A DNA stretch of 64,000 nucleotides from Glycomyces luteolus (GTDB lineage Bacteria > Actinomycetota > Actinomycetes > Mycobacteriales > Micromonosporaceae), in assembly GCF_027622875.1 (NCBI RefSeq), contig NZ_JAPZVP010000004.1, positions 142,217 through 206,216 of the forward strand. Direction: 5' to 3'. The notes under the pieces are model-generated. The model was not told where the DNA came from. It saw nothing but the letters and a program-made list of their open reading frames with translations, and did not search any database. A program made the position numbers and the translations under genes. Each line of letters opens with the position of its first letter. Within the stretch, counting starts at the first letter, position 1. Below are positions 18,720 to 27,771 of this stretch, in pieces.

Positions 18720-20126
18720 ATGGCCAATGTACTCACACCGCAGGGCGAGGACTTCCCTCGCTGGTACCAGGACGTCATCGCCAAGGCCCAGCTGGCCGAG
18801 AACGGCCCGGCGAAGGGCTCGCAGGTGATCCGACCGACCGGTTTCGCCCTGTGGGAGCGCATGACCGCCGAACTCGACGAGCGCATCAAGGAGACCGGCA
18901 CGGAGAACGCCTCGTTCCCCCTGCTGATCCCCGAGTCGTACTTCACCCGCGAAGCCGACCACGTCGAGGGCTTCGCCCCCGAGCTGTGGATGGTCACGCA
19001 CGGCGGCGGCAAGGAGCTCGAAGAGAAGCTCGCCATCCGCCCCACCTCCGAGACCGTCATCGGCGAGTACATGGCGAAGTGGATCAACTCGTACCGCGAC
19101 CTGCCGCTGCTGCTCAACCAGTGGTGCAACGTCATGCGCTACGAGATGCGCACCCGCCTGTTCCTGCGCTCCTCGGAGTTCCTGTGGCAGGAGGGGCACA
19201 CCGTCCACGAGACCTATGAGGACGCGCACGCCTTCACGCTGCGCATCCTCCACGAGGTCTACGCCGACTTCATCGAGAACGTCCTCGCCCTGCCCGTGCT
19301 GCGCGGCATCAAGACCGAGGCCGAGCGCTTCGCCGGGGCCCTCAACACCTTCGCGGTCGAATCCCTGATGCGCGACGGCAAGGCCCTCCAGATGGGCACC
19401 TCGCATGAGCTGGGCCAGAACTTCGCGAAGGCCTTCGACATCCAGTTCCAAGGCCGCGACGGCCAGCAGCACCACGGCTGGACCACCTCGTGGGGCGTCT
19501 CGACCCGCATGGTCGGCGGCCTCATCATGGGCCACGGCGACGACGCGGGCCTCCGTGTGCCGCCGAACCTCGCGCCCGTCCAGGTCAGCGTCATGGTCGT
19601 CAAGGACACCGACGAGGTCCAGGCCGCCGCGAAGAAGGTCTACGACGAGCTCAAGGACGCCGGGCTGCGCGTCAAGCTCGACAACCGCGGCGACGTGGCC
19701 TTCGGCCGCCGCGCCGTGGACGCCGAGCTCAAGGGCTACCCCGTGCGCATCGAGCTCGGCCCCCGCGACCTCAAGAACGGCGAGGCCACCATCGCGAGCC
19801 GCGTCGAGGGCACGAAGCGGACCGTCCCGATCGGGATGCTCGCCGAGGCCGTCGCCGCCGCGCTCGAGGAGGCCCAGCAGCAGCTGTGGGACGAGGCCCT
19901 CGCCTTCCGCGAGTCGCACACGGCCGACGTCGCCACCGTCGAGGAGGCCGTCGAGGCCGCTCAGACCGGGTACGCCCGCGTCCCGTGGGACGCCTGCGGC
20001 GTCGAAGGCGAGACGAAGGCCGCCCAGTCCTCGGTCACGGTGCGGGTGCTTCAGCGCGAGGACGGCTCCGTGCCGGACTCCCTGGATGAGTCCGGTCTCA
20101 TCGCGTACCTGGCCCGGTCGTACTGA
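18720..20126 (+). CDS. proS: Proline-tRNA ligase
   Basis: This 468-residue class II aminoacyl-tRNA synthetase charges tRNA-Pro. It is the short archaeal/eukaryote-like type without the bacterial editing insertion. Motif 2 (MRYEMRTRLFLRSSEFLWQEG) and motif 3-type GVSTRMVGGLIMGHGDD are present, then an anticodon-binding domain (~285-390) and the extra C-terminal zinc-binding-like domain ending in tyrosine (ARSY). The ATG gives the usual N-terminus (LTPQGEDFPRWYQDV). An open frame continues upstream but lies in ctpE antisense. Confidence 0.95.
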   Translation: MANVLTPQGEDFPRWYQDVIAKAQLAENGPAKGSQVIRPTGFALWERMTAELDERIKETGTENASFPLLIPESYFTREADHVEGFAPELWMVTHGGGKELEEKLAIRPTSETVIGEYMAKWINSYRDLPLLLNQWCNVMRYEMRTRLFLRSSEFLWQEGHTVHETYEDAHAFTLRILHEVYADFIENVLALPVLRGIKTEAERFAGALNTFAVESLMRDGKALQMGTSHELGQNFAKAFDIQFQGRDGQQHHGWTTSWGVSTRMVGGLIMGHGDDAGLRVPPNLAPVQVSVMVVKDTDEVQAAAKKVYDELKDAGLRVKLDNRGDVAFGRRAVDAELKGYPVRIELGPRDLKNGEATIASRVEGTKRTVPIGMLAEAVAAALEEAQQQLWDEALAFRESHTADVATVEEAVEAAQTGYARVPWDACGVEGETKAAQSSVTVRVLQREDGSVPDSLDESGLIAYLARSY

Positions 20127-20287
20127 TCACCCGATGCGCTAGACTCGGTCGCTGTACATGAGCTTTGGGACGGAAGCCCTCTCAACTACCGTGACGCAAG
20201 GCCAAGTTTCAGTGCATACGAAATCCGGAGTAATTCCCCTGGACGTCGTGTGCGCTAACGTGATCCTTACTACAGGAGTAACAAAAC

Positions 20288-20773
20288 GTGGCAGTTAAGA
20301 TTCGCCTCACGCGAATGGGGAAGATCCGTACTCCCCAGTACCGTATCGTCATCGCCGACTCGCGCGTCAAGCGCGACGGCAAGGTGATCGAGAACGTCGG
20401 GATCTACCACCCGAAGGAGAACCCGTCCCGGATCGAGGTCAAGTCCGACCGCATCCAGCACTGGCTCTCGGTGGGCGCCCAGCCGTCCGACACCGTCAAG
20501 GCCATCCTCCGCAAGACCGGCGACTGGCAGCAGTTCAAGGGCCTGCCCGCGCCGGCCCCGCTGAAGGTCGCCGAGCCCAAGCCGGAGAAGGAGAGCCTCT
20601 ACGTGGCCGCCCTCAAGGAGTCGGGTATCGACCCCTCGAAGGCGTACGTCTCGGAGGAGGCCGCCAAGGCCGCGCCGAAGTCGAAGAAGTCCGCCGCCAA
20701 GGCCGACGAATCGGCTAAGACTGAAGAGGTCGAGGCCGCTGCCGACGAGGCCTCTGAGACCAAAGGGGAGTAA
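20288..20773 (+). CDS. rpsP: 30S ribosomal protein S16 with long C-terminal tail
   Basis: This small-subunit protein is 161 residues. The S16 core is residues 1-85 ([28 protein letters not shown]). The Lys/Ala/Glu-rich tail (~85-161) is typical of actinobacteria and probably disordered. The start is GTG with AGGAG about 9 nt upstream. It is the first gene of the rpsP-khpA-rimM-trmD-rplS block. The 161-bp leader after proS should hold the promoter; a possible -10 TAGACT is at 20140-20145 but no clear -35. Confidence 0.97.
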   Translation: MAVKIRLTRMGKIRTPQYRIVIADSRVKRDGKVIENVGIYHPKENPSRIEVKSDRIQHWLSVGAQPSDTVKAILRKTGDWQQFKGLPAPAPLKVAEPKPEKESLYVAALKESGIDPSKAYVSEEAAKAAPKSKKSAAKADESAKTEEVEAAADEASETKGE

Positions 20774-20775
20774 TC

Positions 20776-21006
20776 GTGCTGCGACCGGCGCTTGAACACC
20801 TTGTCAAAGGCATCGTCGACAATCCTGACGACGTCCGTGTCCGTCTGGTCGATTCCCGCCGCGGCAAGCGGCTCGAGGTCCGGGTCAACCCGGAGGACCT
20901 CGGGACCGTGATCGGCCGCGGGGGTCGCACCGTCAACGCGCTGCGCCAGGTCATCGGCTCGATCGGCGGCAAAGGCATTCGTGTCGAGGTCGTCGATTCC
21001 TACTGA
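20776..21006 (+). CDS. khpA: KhpA-like KH-domain RNA-binding protein
   Basis: This 76-residue single KH domain carries the GxxG loop GRGG in VIGRGGRTVNALRQV. It is the conserved small RNA-binding protein between rpsP and rimM that works with KhpB/Jag in other Gram-positive bacteria. GTG start 2 bp after rpsP. A 13-bp hairpin follows the gene before rimM. Confidence 0.95.
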   Translation: MLRPALEHLVKGIVDNPDDVRVRLVDSRRGKRLEVRVNPEDLGTVIGRGGRTVNALRQVIGSIGGKGIRVEVVDSY

Positions 21007-21013
21007 GTCTTAT

Positions 21014-21048
21014 CGGAACGGCCCCGGGGTTCCCTCGGGGCCGTTCCG
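21014..21048 (+). terminator. Intra-operon hairpin between khpA and rimM
   Basis: Arms 21014-21026 and 21036-21048 form a perfect 13-bp stem 7 bp after the khpA stop and 22 bp before the rimM start. It has no U-run. It may act as a partial terminator or RNA end that lowers rimM-trmD expression relative to rpsP-khpA. Confidence 0.6.
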
Positions 21049-21070
21049 GCGTTCAAAAGAGGTTTGAGTC

Positions 21071-21589
21071 TTGTCTGAAGTGGTGGTCGGCCGGATCGTG
21101 CGCCCGCACGGGCTGCGCGGCGAAGTCGTCGTCGAGGTCCGCACCGACGATCCCGAGACCCGGTTCCAGCCGGGCGTCGAATACCGGACCAAGGGCGGCC
21201 AGCTCAAGGGCGCGCCGCTCAAGGCCGTCACGGTGCGCTGGCACCAGGGCCGCCCGATGATCGGATTCGAGGGCCACTCGGACCGCAACGCCTCCGAACT
21301 GCTGCGCGGCGTGCTGCTCAGCGTCGAGGTCGAGGACGAAGAGCTGGTCGCCGAAGAGGACGAAGTCCACGACACCCTGCTCATCGGCCTCACCGTGGTC
21401 GACAAGGAGGCCGGCGAGGTCGGCACCGTGAGCCGCATCGACCACGGGGCCGCCTACGAGACGCTCGTCGTGAAGCGCAAGGGCCAGACCCCGGCGCTGA
21501 TCCCGTTCGTCGCCGACATGGTGGTCGAGGTCGACCTCGAAGCCGAGGCCATCAACGTGGACCTGCCGCCGGGCCTGCTGGACCTTTGA
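21071..21589 (+). CDS. rimM: Ribosome maturation factor RimM
   Basis: This 172-residue assembly factor for the 30S head domain has an N-terminal RimM barrel ([20 protein letters not shown]) and a C-terminal PRC-barrel ([18 protein letters not shown], then [16 protein letters not shown]). The start is TTG 21071 with AGAGG 8 nt upstream; GTG 21080 is an in-frame alternative. Its TGA overlaps the ATG of trmD by one base, so trmD is translationally coupled. Confidence 0.95.
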   Translation: MSEVVVGRIVRPHGLRGEVVVEVRTDDPETRFQPGVEYRTKGGQLKGAPLKAVTVRWHQGRPMIGFEGHSDRNASELLRGVLLSVEVEDEELVAEEDEVHDTLLIGLTVVDKEAGEVGTVSRIDHGAAYETLVVKRKGQTPALIPFVADMVVEVDLEAEAINVDLPPGLLDL

Positions 21590-22359
21590 TGAAGATCGAC
21601 GTCGTCACCGTCTTCCCCGAATACCTCGCGCCGCTCGACCTCTCGCTCATCGGACGCGCCCGCGAACGCGGGATGCTCGACCTCAACGTCCACGACCTGC
21701 GCCGCTGGACCCACGACGTGCACCACTCGGTGGACGGCGCGCCCGCCGGCGGCGGGGCCGGGATGGTCATGAAGCCGCAGCCGTGGGGCGAGTGCTTCGA
21801 CGAGCTCATACCCGGGGAAGCGAAGCCGCACCTGCTGGTGACCAGCCCCGCCGGGCGGCCCTTCACGCAGGCCATGGCGCATGATCTGGCCGCCGAGCCC
21901 TGGCTCATGTTCGCCTGCGGCCGTTACGAAGGCATCGACCAGCGCGTCGTCGACTACGCGGCCGAGCGCATGGAGGTCACCGAGGTCTCCATCGGCGACT
22001 ACGTGCTCTTCGGCGGCGAGGTCGCGGTGCTCGCCATCATCGAGGCCGTGACCAGGCTCGTGCCCGGCGTGCTCGGCAACGCCGCGTCGCTCGACGACGA
22101 ATCGCACAACGCCGGCGTCCTGGAGGCCCCCGCCTACACGCGCCCGGCCGAATGGCGCGGCCACGAGATCCCGCCCGTCCTCCTCTCGGGGGACCACGGC
22201 AAGGTCGACCGCTGGCGGCGTGAGCAGGCACTCCTGCGCACCGCGCGGGCCCGCCCGGATTTGCTGGCGCGGCTCGACCCGGGTAGCCTCGACAAACGTG
22301 ACCGGCTCCTCCTCGAAGGGGCCGGGTTCAGCCTGCCCGTGCAGGGTGTGGCAGAGTAG
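21589..22359 (+). CDS. trmD: tRNA (guanine-N1)-methyltransferase
   Basis: This 256-residue SPOUT enzyme makes m1G37 in tRNAs ending in G36, guarding the reading frame. The deep-knot motifs are present: [14 protein letters not shown] and [13 protein letters not shown]. The ATG shares its first base with the rimM stop (TGATG). The final region is typical TrmD helical domain. rplS follows after 85 bp. Confidence 0.96.
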   Translation: MKIDVVTVFPEYLAPLDLSLIGRARERGMLDLNVHDLRRWTHDVHHSVDGAPAGGGAGMVMKPQPWGECFDELIPGEAKPHLLVTSPAGRPFTQAMAHDLAAEPWLMFACGRYEGIDQRVVDYAAERMEVTEVSIGDYVLFGGEVAVLAIIEAVTRLVPGVLGNAASLDDESHNAGVLEAPAYTRPAEWRGHEIPPVLLSGDHGKVDRWRREQALLRTARARPDLLARLDPGSLDKRDRLLLEGAGFSLPVQGVAE

Positions 22360-22444
22360 GTGAGTTCCCGTGACGTGCCGTTCGTTCAAGCGGTACCTCT
22401 CCCGGTAGAACTTCTGAGCATTACCAAACAGAGGACCCAAACCA

Positions 22445-22792
22445 ATGAACATTCTGGATGAGCTGAACGCCGCCTCCATGCGCGCCGACGTGCCGGACTT
22501 CCGTCCCGGCGACACCGTCAAGGTGAACGTCCGAGTCCAGGAAGGCGCCCGGTCCCGTGTCCAGGTGTTCCAGGGCGTCGTCATTCGCCGCCACGGCGCG
22601 GGCATCGGCGAGACCTTCACGGTCCGCAAGCTGAGCTACGGCATCGGCGTCGAGCGCACCTTCCCGGTGCACGGCCCCATGGTCGACTCCATCGAGATCG
22701 CCATGCGAGGCAAGGTCCGCCGCGCGAAGCTGTACTACCTGCGCGACCGCAAGGGCAAGGCCGCCAAGATCAAGGAGAAGCGCGAACTCTAA
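22445..22792 (+). CDS. rplS: 50S ribosomal protein L19
   Basis: This 115-residue large-subunit protein has the L19 signature ([13 protein letters not shown], then [22 protein letters not shown]). ATG start. The hairpin at 22812-22839 probably ends the ribosomal part of the block, with signal peptidase genes starting 35 bp later. Confidence 0.97.
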   Translation: MNILDELNAASMRADVPDFRPGDTVKVNVRVQEGARSRVQVFQGVVIRRHGAGIGETFTVRKLSYGIGVERTFPVHGPMVDSIEIAMRGKVRRAKLYYLRDRKGKAAKIKEKREL

Positions 22793-22811
22793 AGCGCGCA
22801 AGAGCTTTTCG

Positions 22812-22839
22812 GAAACCCCGGGCACCCGCCCGGGGTTTC
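22812..22839 (+). terminator. Hairpin terminator after rplS
   Basis: A perfect 12-bp stem (22812-22823 / 22828-22839) with loop ACCC lies 19 bp after the rplS stop; the 3' arm ends in TTTC. Confidence 0.8.
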
Positions 22840-22873
22840 TCGCTGCCCCCTGTTTTCGGATACCCTCGGTGAC

Positions 22874-24091
22874 ATGAGTCCTGGCACCCCCGGCGGGGAG
22901 AAGGGGCCCCGCCGGATCGACTGGGACCGCCTCCCCGGCCCCGGCGGCCCGGACGCCCCGCCGCCCCCAGCCGCCGCGCGCCGGCCCGGCACGCCGCCCC
23001 GCGGTCCCGTCGCGGGCGGCACCGGTGCTGGAGGGACCGACGCGACGCACCGCCTCCGCAGCGACCCCGACGCGACCCGCACCTTCCGCCGTCCCGAGAG
23101 CCCCTCGGCCGCCCACGACCGCGTGGCCGCCGAACGCGACCGGGCGAGCGCGGCCGTCGAGCGCGCCTCCGGCGCCCACGACCAGGTCCCCGCCGAGCGC
23201 CCGAAACACAAGGGCGGCAAGGGAACCGAGAGCCGCCTCTCGCAGCCGCACAAGCGCCAGTACCTGTCGCTGTGGGTCGAGCTGCCGCTGCTGCTCGTGA
23301 TCGCCTTCTCGGCGGCCGTGCTGCTGCGCACGTTCGCCGTGCAGCCGTTCTACATCCCCTCCGGGTCGATGGAGCAGACCCTCCAGGAGGGCGACAAGGT
23401 CCTCGTCCTCAAACTCACCAACACGCTGCGCACCCCGCAGCGCGGCGAGGTCGTGGTCTTCCGCGGCACCGACTCCTGGGACCCCGAGTACCGGCCCGCG
23501 ACGGGCGGCGACGGCGCGTTCTCGACCTTCACGACCGGCGTCCTCGACCTCATCGGCCTCGCCAAGCCCGACGAGAAGGACTTCATCAAACGGGTGATCG
23601 CGGTCGGCGGCGACACCGTCTCCTGCTGCGACGCCGACGGCAACGTGGTCGTCAACGGCGTGTCCCTCCACGAGGAGGCGTACGTCTACGAGAACTCGCC
23701 GCTCGAGATCGAACCCGGCGTGTGCGGCGCGCGGCGCTTCGAGGAGCTCACGGTGCCGGAGGGCGAGGTGTGGGTCATGGGCGACCACCGCGGCGACTCC
23801 TCCGACTCCCGCTGCTCGGGCACCGTGCCGGTGGAGAACATCATCGGCCGCGCCATCGCCCTCGTCTGGCCCACCGACCGCGCCCGCGAGCTCGAGATCC
23901 CCGAGGCCTTCGAGGCCCTCGACGGGACCACCGGCGCCGCCGACGCCGAAGGCGAGCAGTCCGCCTCCGGCCTGGTCGGCGACGGCCTCCCGGCGGCCTG
24001 GAATACCGCCTGGCAGCAGCCGCCTTCCTTGCCCGGCACGGTGATGCTGGCACCTGGGGCCGGAGCGCGAGCGCGTAGACTCGGACCGTGA
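22874..24091 (+). CDS. lepB: Type I signal peptidase with long disordered N-terminus
   Basis: This 405-residue membrane serine protease removes signal peptides. A Pro/Gly/Arg-rich cytoplasmic N-terminus (~1-130) precedes one membrane helix (~135-157). The catalytic serine is S165 in IPSGSMEQTL and the general base is K239 in [12 protein letters not shown]; the structural motif GDHRGDSSDSR is also present. A Cys pair (SCCDADG) lies in the insertion. Its TGA overlaps the GTG of a second signal peptidase (GTGA). The C-terminal ~60 residues after the catalytic domain are unusual and low in complexity. Confidence 0.93.
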   Translation: MSPGTPGGEKGPRRIDWDRLPGPGGPDAPPPPAAARRPGTPPRGPVAGGTGAGGTDATHRLRSDPDATRTFRRPESPSAAHDRVAAERDRASAAVERASGAHDQVPAERPKHKGGKGTESRLSQPHKRQYLSLWVELPLLLVIAFSAAVLLRTFAVQPFYIPSGSMEQTLQEGDKVLVLKLTNTLRTPQRGEVVVFRGTDSWDPEYRPATGGDGAFSTFTTGVLDLIGLAKPDEKDFIKRVIAVGGDTVSCCDADGNVVVNGVSLHEEAYVYENSPLEIEPGVCGARRFEELTVPEGEVWVMGDHRGDSSDSRCSGTVPVENIIGRAIALVWPTDRARELEIPEAFEALDGTTGAADAEGEQSASGLVGDGLPAAWNTAWQQPPSLPGTVMLAPGAGARARRLGP

Positions 24092-24783
24092 TCGATGAAG
24101 GGCAAGCACCCGGTGCTGACGGTGACAGCGCCGAGGAGACCTCCAAAGAACAGCAGCCCAAAAAGAAGGGATCGTTCTGGAAAGAACTGCCGATCCTGCT
24201 CGGCGTCGCCATTCTCGTGGCGATCGTGGTGCGGACCTGGGTCGTCCAGACCTACTACATCCCTTCCGGCTCGATGGAGAACACGCTCCTGATCAACGAC
24301 CGGGTACTCGTGAACAAGCTCGTCTACGACTTCTCAGAACCCGAGCGCGGTGAGATAATTGTCTTTACGGCACCCGAGTCGTGGCGTTCGGTCATGGAAG
24401 AGGACGAGTTCATCAAGCGGGTGATCGCCGTGGGCGGCGACCACATCGTCGCCGACGACGAAGGCAACATCACGGTCAACGGCGAACCGCTCGAAGAAGA
24501 GTCCTATCTGTACACGAACCCGATGACGGGGGAGCAGGACCCGTCCTCGCAGGACCCGTTCGACGTGGTCGTGCCGGAGGGCCGCCTGTGGGTGATGGGC
24601 GACCACCGTTCGGCTTCGGGCGACTCCCGCGAACGGTACGTCCGCACCGGCGGGGACATCGAGTCCTCGACGATCCCGGTCGACGCGGTCATCGGCAAGG
24701 CCTTCGTGCTGTTCTGGCCGGTCAGCGACTTCACCTGGTTCGAGATCCCCGAGACCTTCGACGACGTCCCCGCGCCGTCCTGA
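24088..24783 (+). CDS. lepB: Second type I signal peptidase
   Basis: This 231-residue paralogue of the preceding gene has a short charged N-terminus and a single membrane helix (~32-52). The catalytic pair is S62 in [10 protein letters not shown] and K110 in [12 protein letters not shown], with box [11 protein letters not shown]. It lacks the long N- and C-terminal extensions of its neighbour. The GTG start overlaps the upstream TGA, so the two are translated together. Tandem signal peptidases are known in Streptomyces, where they differ in substrate preference; the same is a fair guess here. Confidence 0.93.
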   Translation: MIDEGQAPGADGDSAEETSKEQQPKKKGSFWKELPILLGVAILVAIVVRTWVVQTYYIPSGSMENTLLINDRVLVNKLVYDFSEPERGEIIVFTAPESWRSVMEEDEFIKRVIAVGGDHIVADDEGNITVNGEPLEEESYLYTNPMTGEQDPSSQDPFDVVVPEGRLWVMGDHRSASGDSRERYVRTGGDIESSTIPVDAVIGKAFVLFWPVSDFTWFEIPETFDDVPAPS

Positions 24784-24787
24784 TCCG

Positions 24788-25441
24788 ATGCTCCGTCCCG
24801 ACCCTTCCCGACTCAGGCGCGACAGCGACCTGTACGCGCTGGAGGCCGCGCTCTACCGGCGCGGGCTCGGCCCGGTCGCCGGGGCGGACGAGGCGGGGCG
24901 CGGCGCCTGCGCGGGGCCGCTGGTCGTCGCCGCGGTGCGGCTGCCGCCGAGCGCGCGGTTCGACGAGCTGAACGACTCGAAGCTGCTCACCGAGGCCGCG
25001 CGCGAACGGGTCTTCGAGCGCTTGCGGCGCTCGCAGGCCGCGATCAGCGTGGTCGCGTACGGCCCCGACGAGATCGACGCGCGCGGCATCGCCGTGTGCA
25101 ACTTGGAGGGCATGCGCGTCGCGGTGGCGCGGCTGCCCGAGCGGCCCGGGTACGTCCTCACCGACGGCTTCCCGGTGCCGGGCCTGCCCGGCAGCCTCGG
25201 CGTGGTCAAGGGCGACCGCACGGCGGCGTGCGTCGCGGCGGCCGGCGTGGTCGCCAAGGTCACTCGGGACCGGATCATGACCGAACTCGACCTCGACTAC
25301 CCCGAGTACGGTTTCGCCATCCACAAGGGATACAGCACGCCGATGCACGAAGCCGCGCTGCGTCGCCTGGGCCCGTGCGGGATACACCGCAAGTCCTACG
25401 CGAACGTCGCCGCGTCCGCCGTCCCGCCCGCTTGGGTCTGA
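24788..25441 (+). CDS. rnhB: Ribonuclease HII
   Basis: This 217-residue enzyme removes ribonucleotides from DNA and cleaves RNA in hybrids. The motif [14 protein letters not shown] carries catalytic D34 and E35, and further acidic residues come in LTDGFPVPG and [11 protein letters not shown]. The C-terminal [26 protein letters not shown] is the family signature. It starts 4 bp after the signal peptidase stop, so it is in the same operon. Confidence 0.96.
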   Translation: MLRPDPSRLRRDSDLYALEAALYRRGLGPVAGADEAGRGACAGPLVVAAVRLPPSARFDELNDSKLLTEAARERVFERLRRSQAAISVVAYGPDEIDARGIAVCNLEGMRVAVARLPERPGYVLTDGFPVPGLPGSLGVVKGDRTAACVAAAGVVAKVTRDRIMTELDLDYPEYGFAIHKGYSTPMHEAALRRLGPCGIHRKSYANVAASAVPPAWV

Positions 25442-25586
25442 GCGGGTTCGGCAGGCCCGCGCGGGGGAAACCGGGACACCGGGGACCGCATTGTTTTACG
25501 GCCCCGCAAGCGTTCGCCGAGAGAGCCGCGAGCGGGCCGGGGCAACCGCGCACTATCGTGGGAACCGTCGTTGAGAAGGAGGAGCG

Positions 25587-25889
25587 TTGAGCGCCGAGGA
25601 CCTCGAGAAGTACGAGACCGACATGGAGCTGCAGCTGTACCGGGAGTACCGGGACATCGTGCGGCAGTTCACCTACGTCGTCGAGACCGAGCGGCGGTTC
25701 TACCTGGCCAACGCTGTCGAAGTCCACGTGCGGGGAGCCGACGCCGAGACCTACTTCGAGGTAGAGATGAGCGACGCGTGGGTCTGGGACATGTACCGCC
25801 CCGCTCGATTCGTCAAGCACGTGCGGGTCTTGACCTTCAAAGATGTGAACGTCGAGGAGCTGGACAAGCCCGACATGACCTTGCCGTAA
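25587..25889 (+). CDS. DUF2469-family protein
   Basis: This 100-residue acidic protein belongs to a family restricted to actinobacteria and found next to rnhB, as here. Motifs are MELQLYREYRDIV, YVVETERRFYLANAV, and the aromatic DAWVWDMYRPARFV. It is probably cytoplasmic; no function is established. I use the TTG at 25587, with AAGGAGG upstream but only 4 nt spacing, which is short. The 145-bp gap to rnhB may hold a separate promoter. Confidence 0.93.
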   Translation: MSAEDLEKYETDMELQLYREYRDIVRQFTYVVETERRFYLANAVEVHVRGADAETYFEVEMSDAWVWDMYRPARFVKHVRVLTFKDVNVEELDKPDMTLP

Positions 25890-26061
25890 CCAGGGGGAGA
25901 GCTCCGTTGAGGTCGAGGCGGGCCGCCTCAGAGCAGATCTGAGCCGCGGCTCGCTCGTCGCAAGTACCGCTCCGCTTTCGTACCGGCTCCTCACGACCCT
26001 TGTCGGATTCGCCCTGAAACGGCCCCTGGGCCGAGGGAATTCCGCCGCTAACATTGGTCGG

Positions 26062-27540
26062 GTGTCCACTCTCCGCGACGTCATCAGCGCGCACACCGAC
26101 CTGACCTCCAACTCCGCGGCGCACCTGCAGCGGCTCGTGGCCGAATGGCAGCTCCTCGCCGACCTCTCCTTCGCCGACTTCCTGCTCTGGGGCGCCGTCA
26201 AGGAGCACCCCGGCCGGTACGTCTGCCTCGCCCAGGTCCGGCCCACCACCGGCCCGACCGCCTACGAGGAGGACCAGGTCGGCCGCATCCTCGAAGGCGA
26301 GGACGCGCAGCACCTCAACGTCGCCTTCACCGAGGGCCGGATCTTCCGCGAGGGCGACCCGGTCTGGCGCGGCGACGTCGCCGCCCGCCACGAGGCCATC
26401 CCCGTGCGCCGCCGCGACCGCCGCGAGGTCATCGCCGTGGCCGCCCGCGACACCAACCTCTCCGACACGCGCAGCCCCTCCCACCTGGAGCTGAACTACC
26501 TCAAGACCGCCGACTACCTGGTGCAGATGCTCACCGACGGCGGTTTCCCGCCGCCGCTGCTGCCGGGCGAGCCGACCACCGCGCCGCGCATCGGCGACGG
26601 CCTGGTCCGCATCGGCTCCGACGGCCTCGTCCGCTATGCCTCGCCGAACGCGCTGTCCGCGTACCGTCGCATGGGCGTCACCGGGCACCTCCGCGACCGC
26701 GACCTCGCCGAACTGACCCGCAGCCTCCCGTCGAACTCCGACGTCGGCGCGGACGCGGCCCGCCGCATCGCCGACGCGCTCGCCGGAGGCACCCCGCGCC
26801 GCAAGGAGATCGAGTCCAAGGGCGCCACGGTGCTCATGCGCGCGCTGCCGCTGCGCCCGGGCGGCAAGGCCGCCGGCGCGCTCGTGCTGGTCCGCGACAT
26901 CACCGAGGTCCGCCGCCTCGACCGCGAACTGGTCACCAAGGACGCCACGATCCGCGAGATCCACCACCGCGTCAAGAACAACCTCCAGACCGTGGCCGCG
27001 CTGCTGCGCCTTCAGGCCCGCCGCGTCGGATCCCCCCAGGCCCGCCAGTCCCTCGAGGAGTCGGTGCGCCGCGTCTCGTCCATCGCCCTGGTCCACGAGA
27101 CTCTCTCGCAGTCGGGCGACGAGTCGGTCGGCTTCGACCAGATCGTCGACCGCGTCGCCTCCATGGCCGTCGAGGTCTCCGTCGCCGAGTCGAAGGTGAC
27201 GCTCCGCCGCGAGGGCACCTTCGGGGTCCTGCCCAGCGAGTACGCGACCCCGCTCGTCATGGTCGTCAACGAGCTCATCCAGAACGCGGTCGAGCACGCC
27301 TACCCGCCCGGCCAGGACGGCGAGGTCGTCATCGGGGTCGAACGCGCCGGCGACCACCTCCGCGTCACCGTCTCCGACCACGGCAAGGGCCTCCCCGCGG
27401 GCTTCCGCATCGCCGACTCGACCCGCCTGGGCCTCCAGATCGTGCACACCCTCGTCACCGGCGAACTCCGCGGCACGATCGACATGCGTCCGCGCGCCGA
27501 AGGCGGCACCGAAGCCGTCGTCGACTTCGCACTGCAATAG
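26062..27540 (+). CDS. pdtaS: PdtaS-like sensor histidine kinase
   Basis: This 492-residue soluble kinase resembles mycobacterial PdtaS. A GAF-like domain spans ~1-155 and a PAS domain ~180-290. Then comes a HisKA_2/HWE-type dimerisation helix with EIHHRVKNNLQTVAALLRLQ (phospho-acceptor H301 or H302), and an ATPase domain (~380-490) with N-box VVNELIQNAVEHAY and G-box SDHGKGLPAGF. Its known partner type is an ANTAR RNA-binding regulator (PdtaR), which is not in this window, so the target is encoded elsewhere. GTG start. It has no membrane segment. Confidence 0.9.
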   Translation: MSTLRDVISAHTDLTSNSAAHLQRLVAEWQLLADLSFADFLLWGAVKEHPGRYVCLAQVRPTTGPTAYEEDQVGRILEGEDAQHLNVAFTEGRIFREGDPVWRGDVAARHEAIPVRRRDRREVIAVAARDTNLSDTRSPSHLELNYLKTADYLVQMLTDGGFPPPLLPGEPTTAPRIGDGLVRIGSDGLVRYASPNALSAYRRMGVTGHLRDRDLAELTRSLPSNSDVGADAARRIADALAGGTPRRKEIESKGATVLMRALPLRPGGKAAGALVLVRDITEVRRLDRELVTKDATIREIHHRVKNNLQTVAALLRLQARRVGSPQARQSLEESVRRVSSIALVHETLSQSGDESVGFDQIVDRVASMAVEVSVAESKVTLRREGTFGVLPSEYATPLVMVVNELIQNAVEHAYPPGQDGEVVIGVERAGDHLRVTVSDHGKGLPAGFRIADSTRLGLQIVHTLVTGELRGTIDMRPRAEGGTEAVVDFALQ

Positions 27541-27623
27541 CCGCTGCTTGTGCGTGTGACCGGGCCGTCCACGCACCGGGACGACAGATGCCATCCGCTG
27601 AGATGTGTGGCATGCTTGCAGGC

Positions 27624-27713
27624 ATGTCTCGCGCACATGGGCTTCGACTGGTGGCACGCCGCCACGTCGATCTTTGCCGTGTGTTCAGCGCCGCCTGTCT
27701 GATGCGCCGCTAA
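27624..27713 (+). CDS. Cysteine-responsive-type leader peptide before sulfite reductase
   Basis: A 29-residue open frame ends 58 bp before the sulfite reductase start. It has the pattern of the actinobacterial leader peptides found ahead of sulfur genes: basic RRHVDLCRV followed by SAAC, with two Cys (18 and 25) spaced as usual. In mycobacteria, translation of similar Cys-containing upstream frames is known to set downstream expression by cysteinyl-tRNA supply. In-frame ATGs at 27603 and 27612 could add up to seven residues. The mechanism here is inferred from the motif and position. Confidence 0.8.
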   Translation: MSRAHGLRLVARRHVDLCRVFSAACLMRR

Positions 27714-27771
27714 ATCCTTCCGGCTTTTCGCCGTCGAACCACGCCACACCTGTGTCCGCATGAGGAGAACT

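Noticed and set aside
16088-19219. A very long open frame of over 1000 codons on the plus strand, antisense to ctpE
   Set aside because: High GC leaves few stop codons in the antisense frames. The translation is rich in Arg, Gly, Glu and Asp without folds or motifs, and the minus strand has an intact CtpE.
25500-25517. A further copy of the ATGGCTCGCAAGC-type repeat before the DUF2469 gene
   Set aside because: Only about 14 bases are similar (CCCGCAAGCG-TTCGCC) and there is no second unit at 32-33 bp, so chance is likely.
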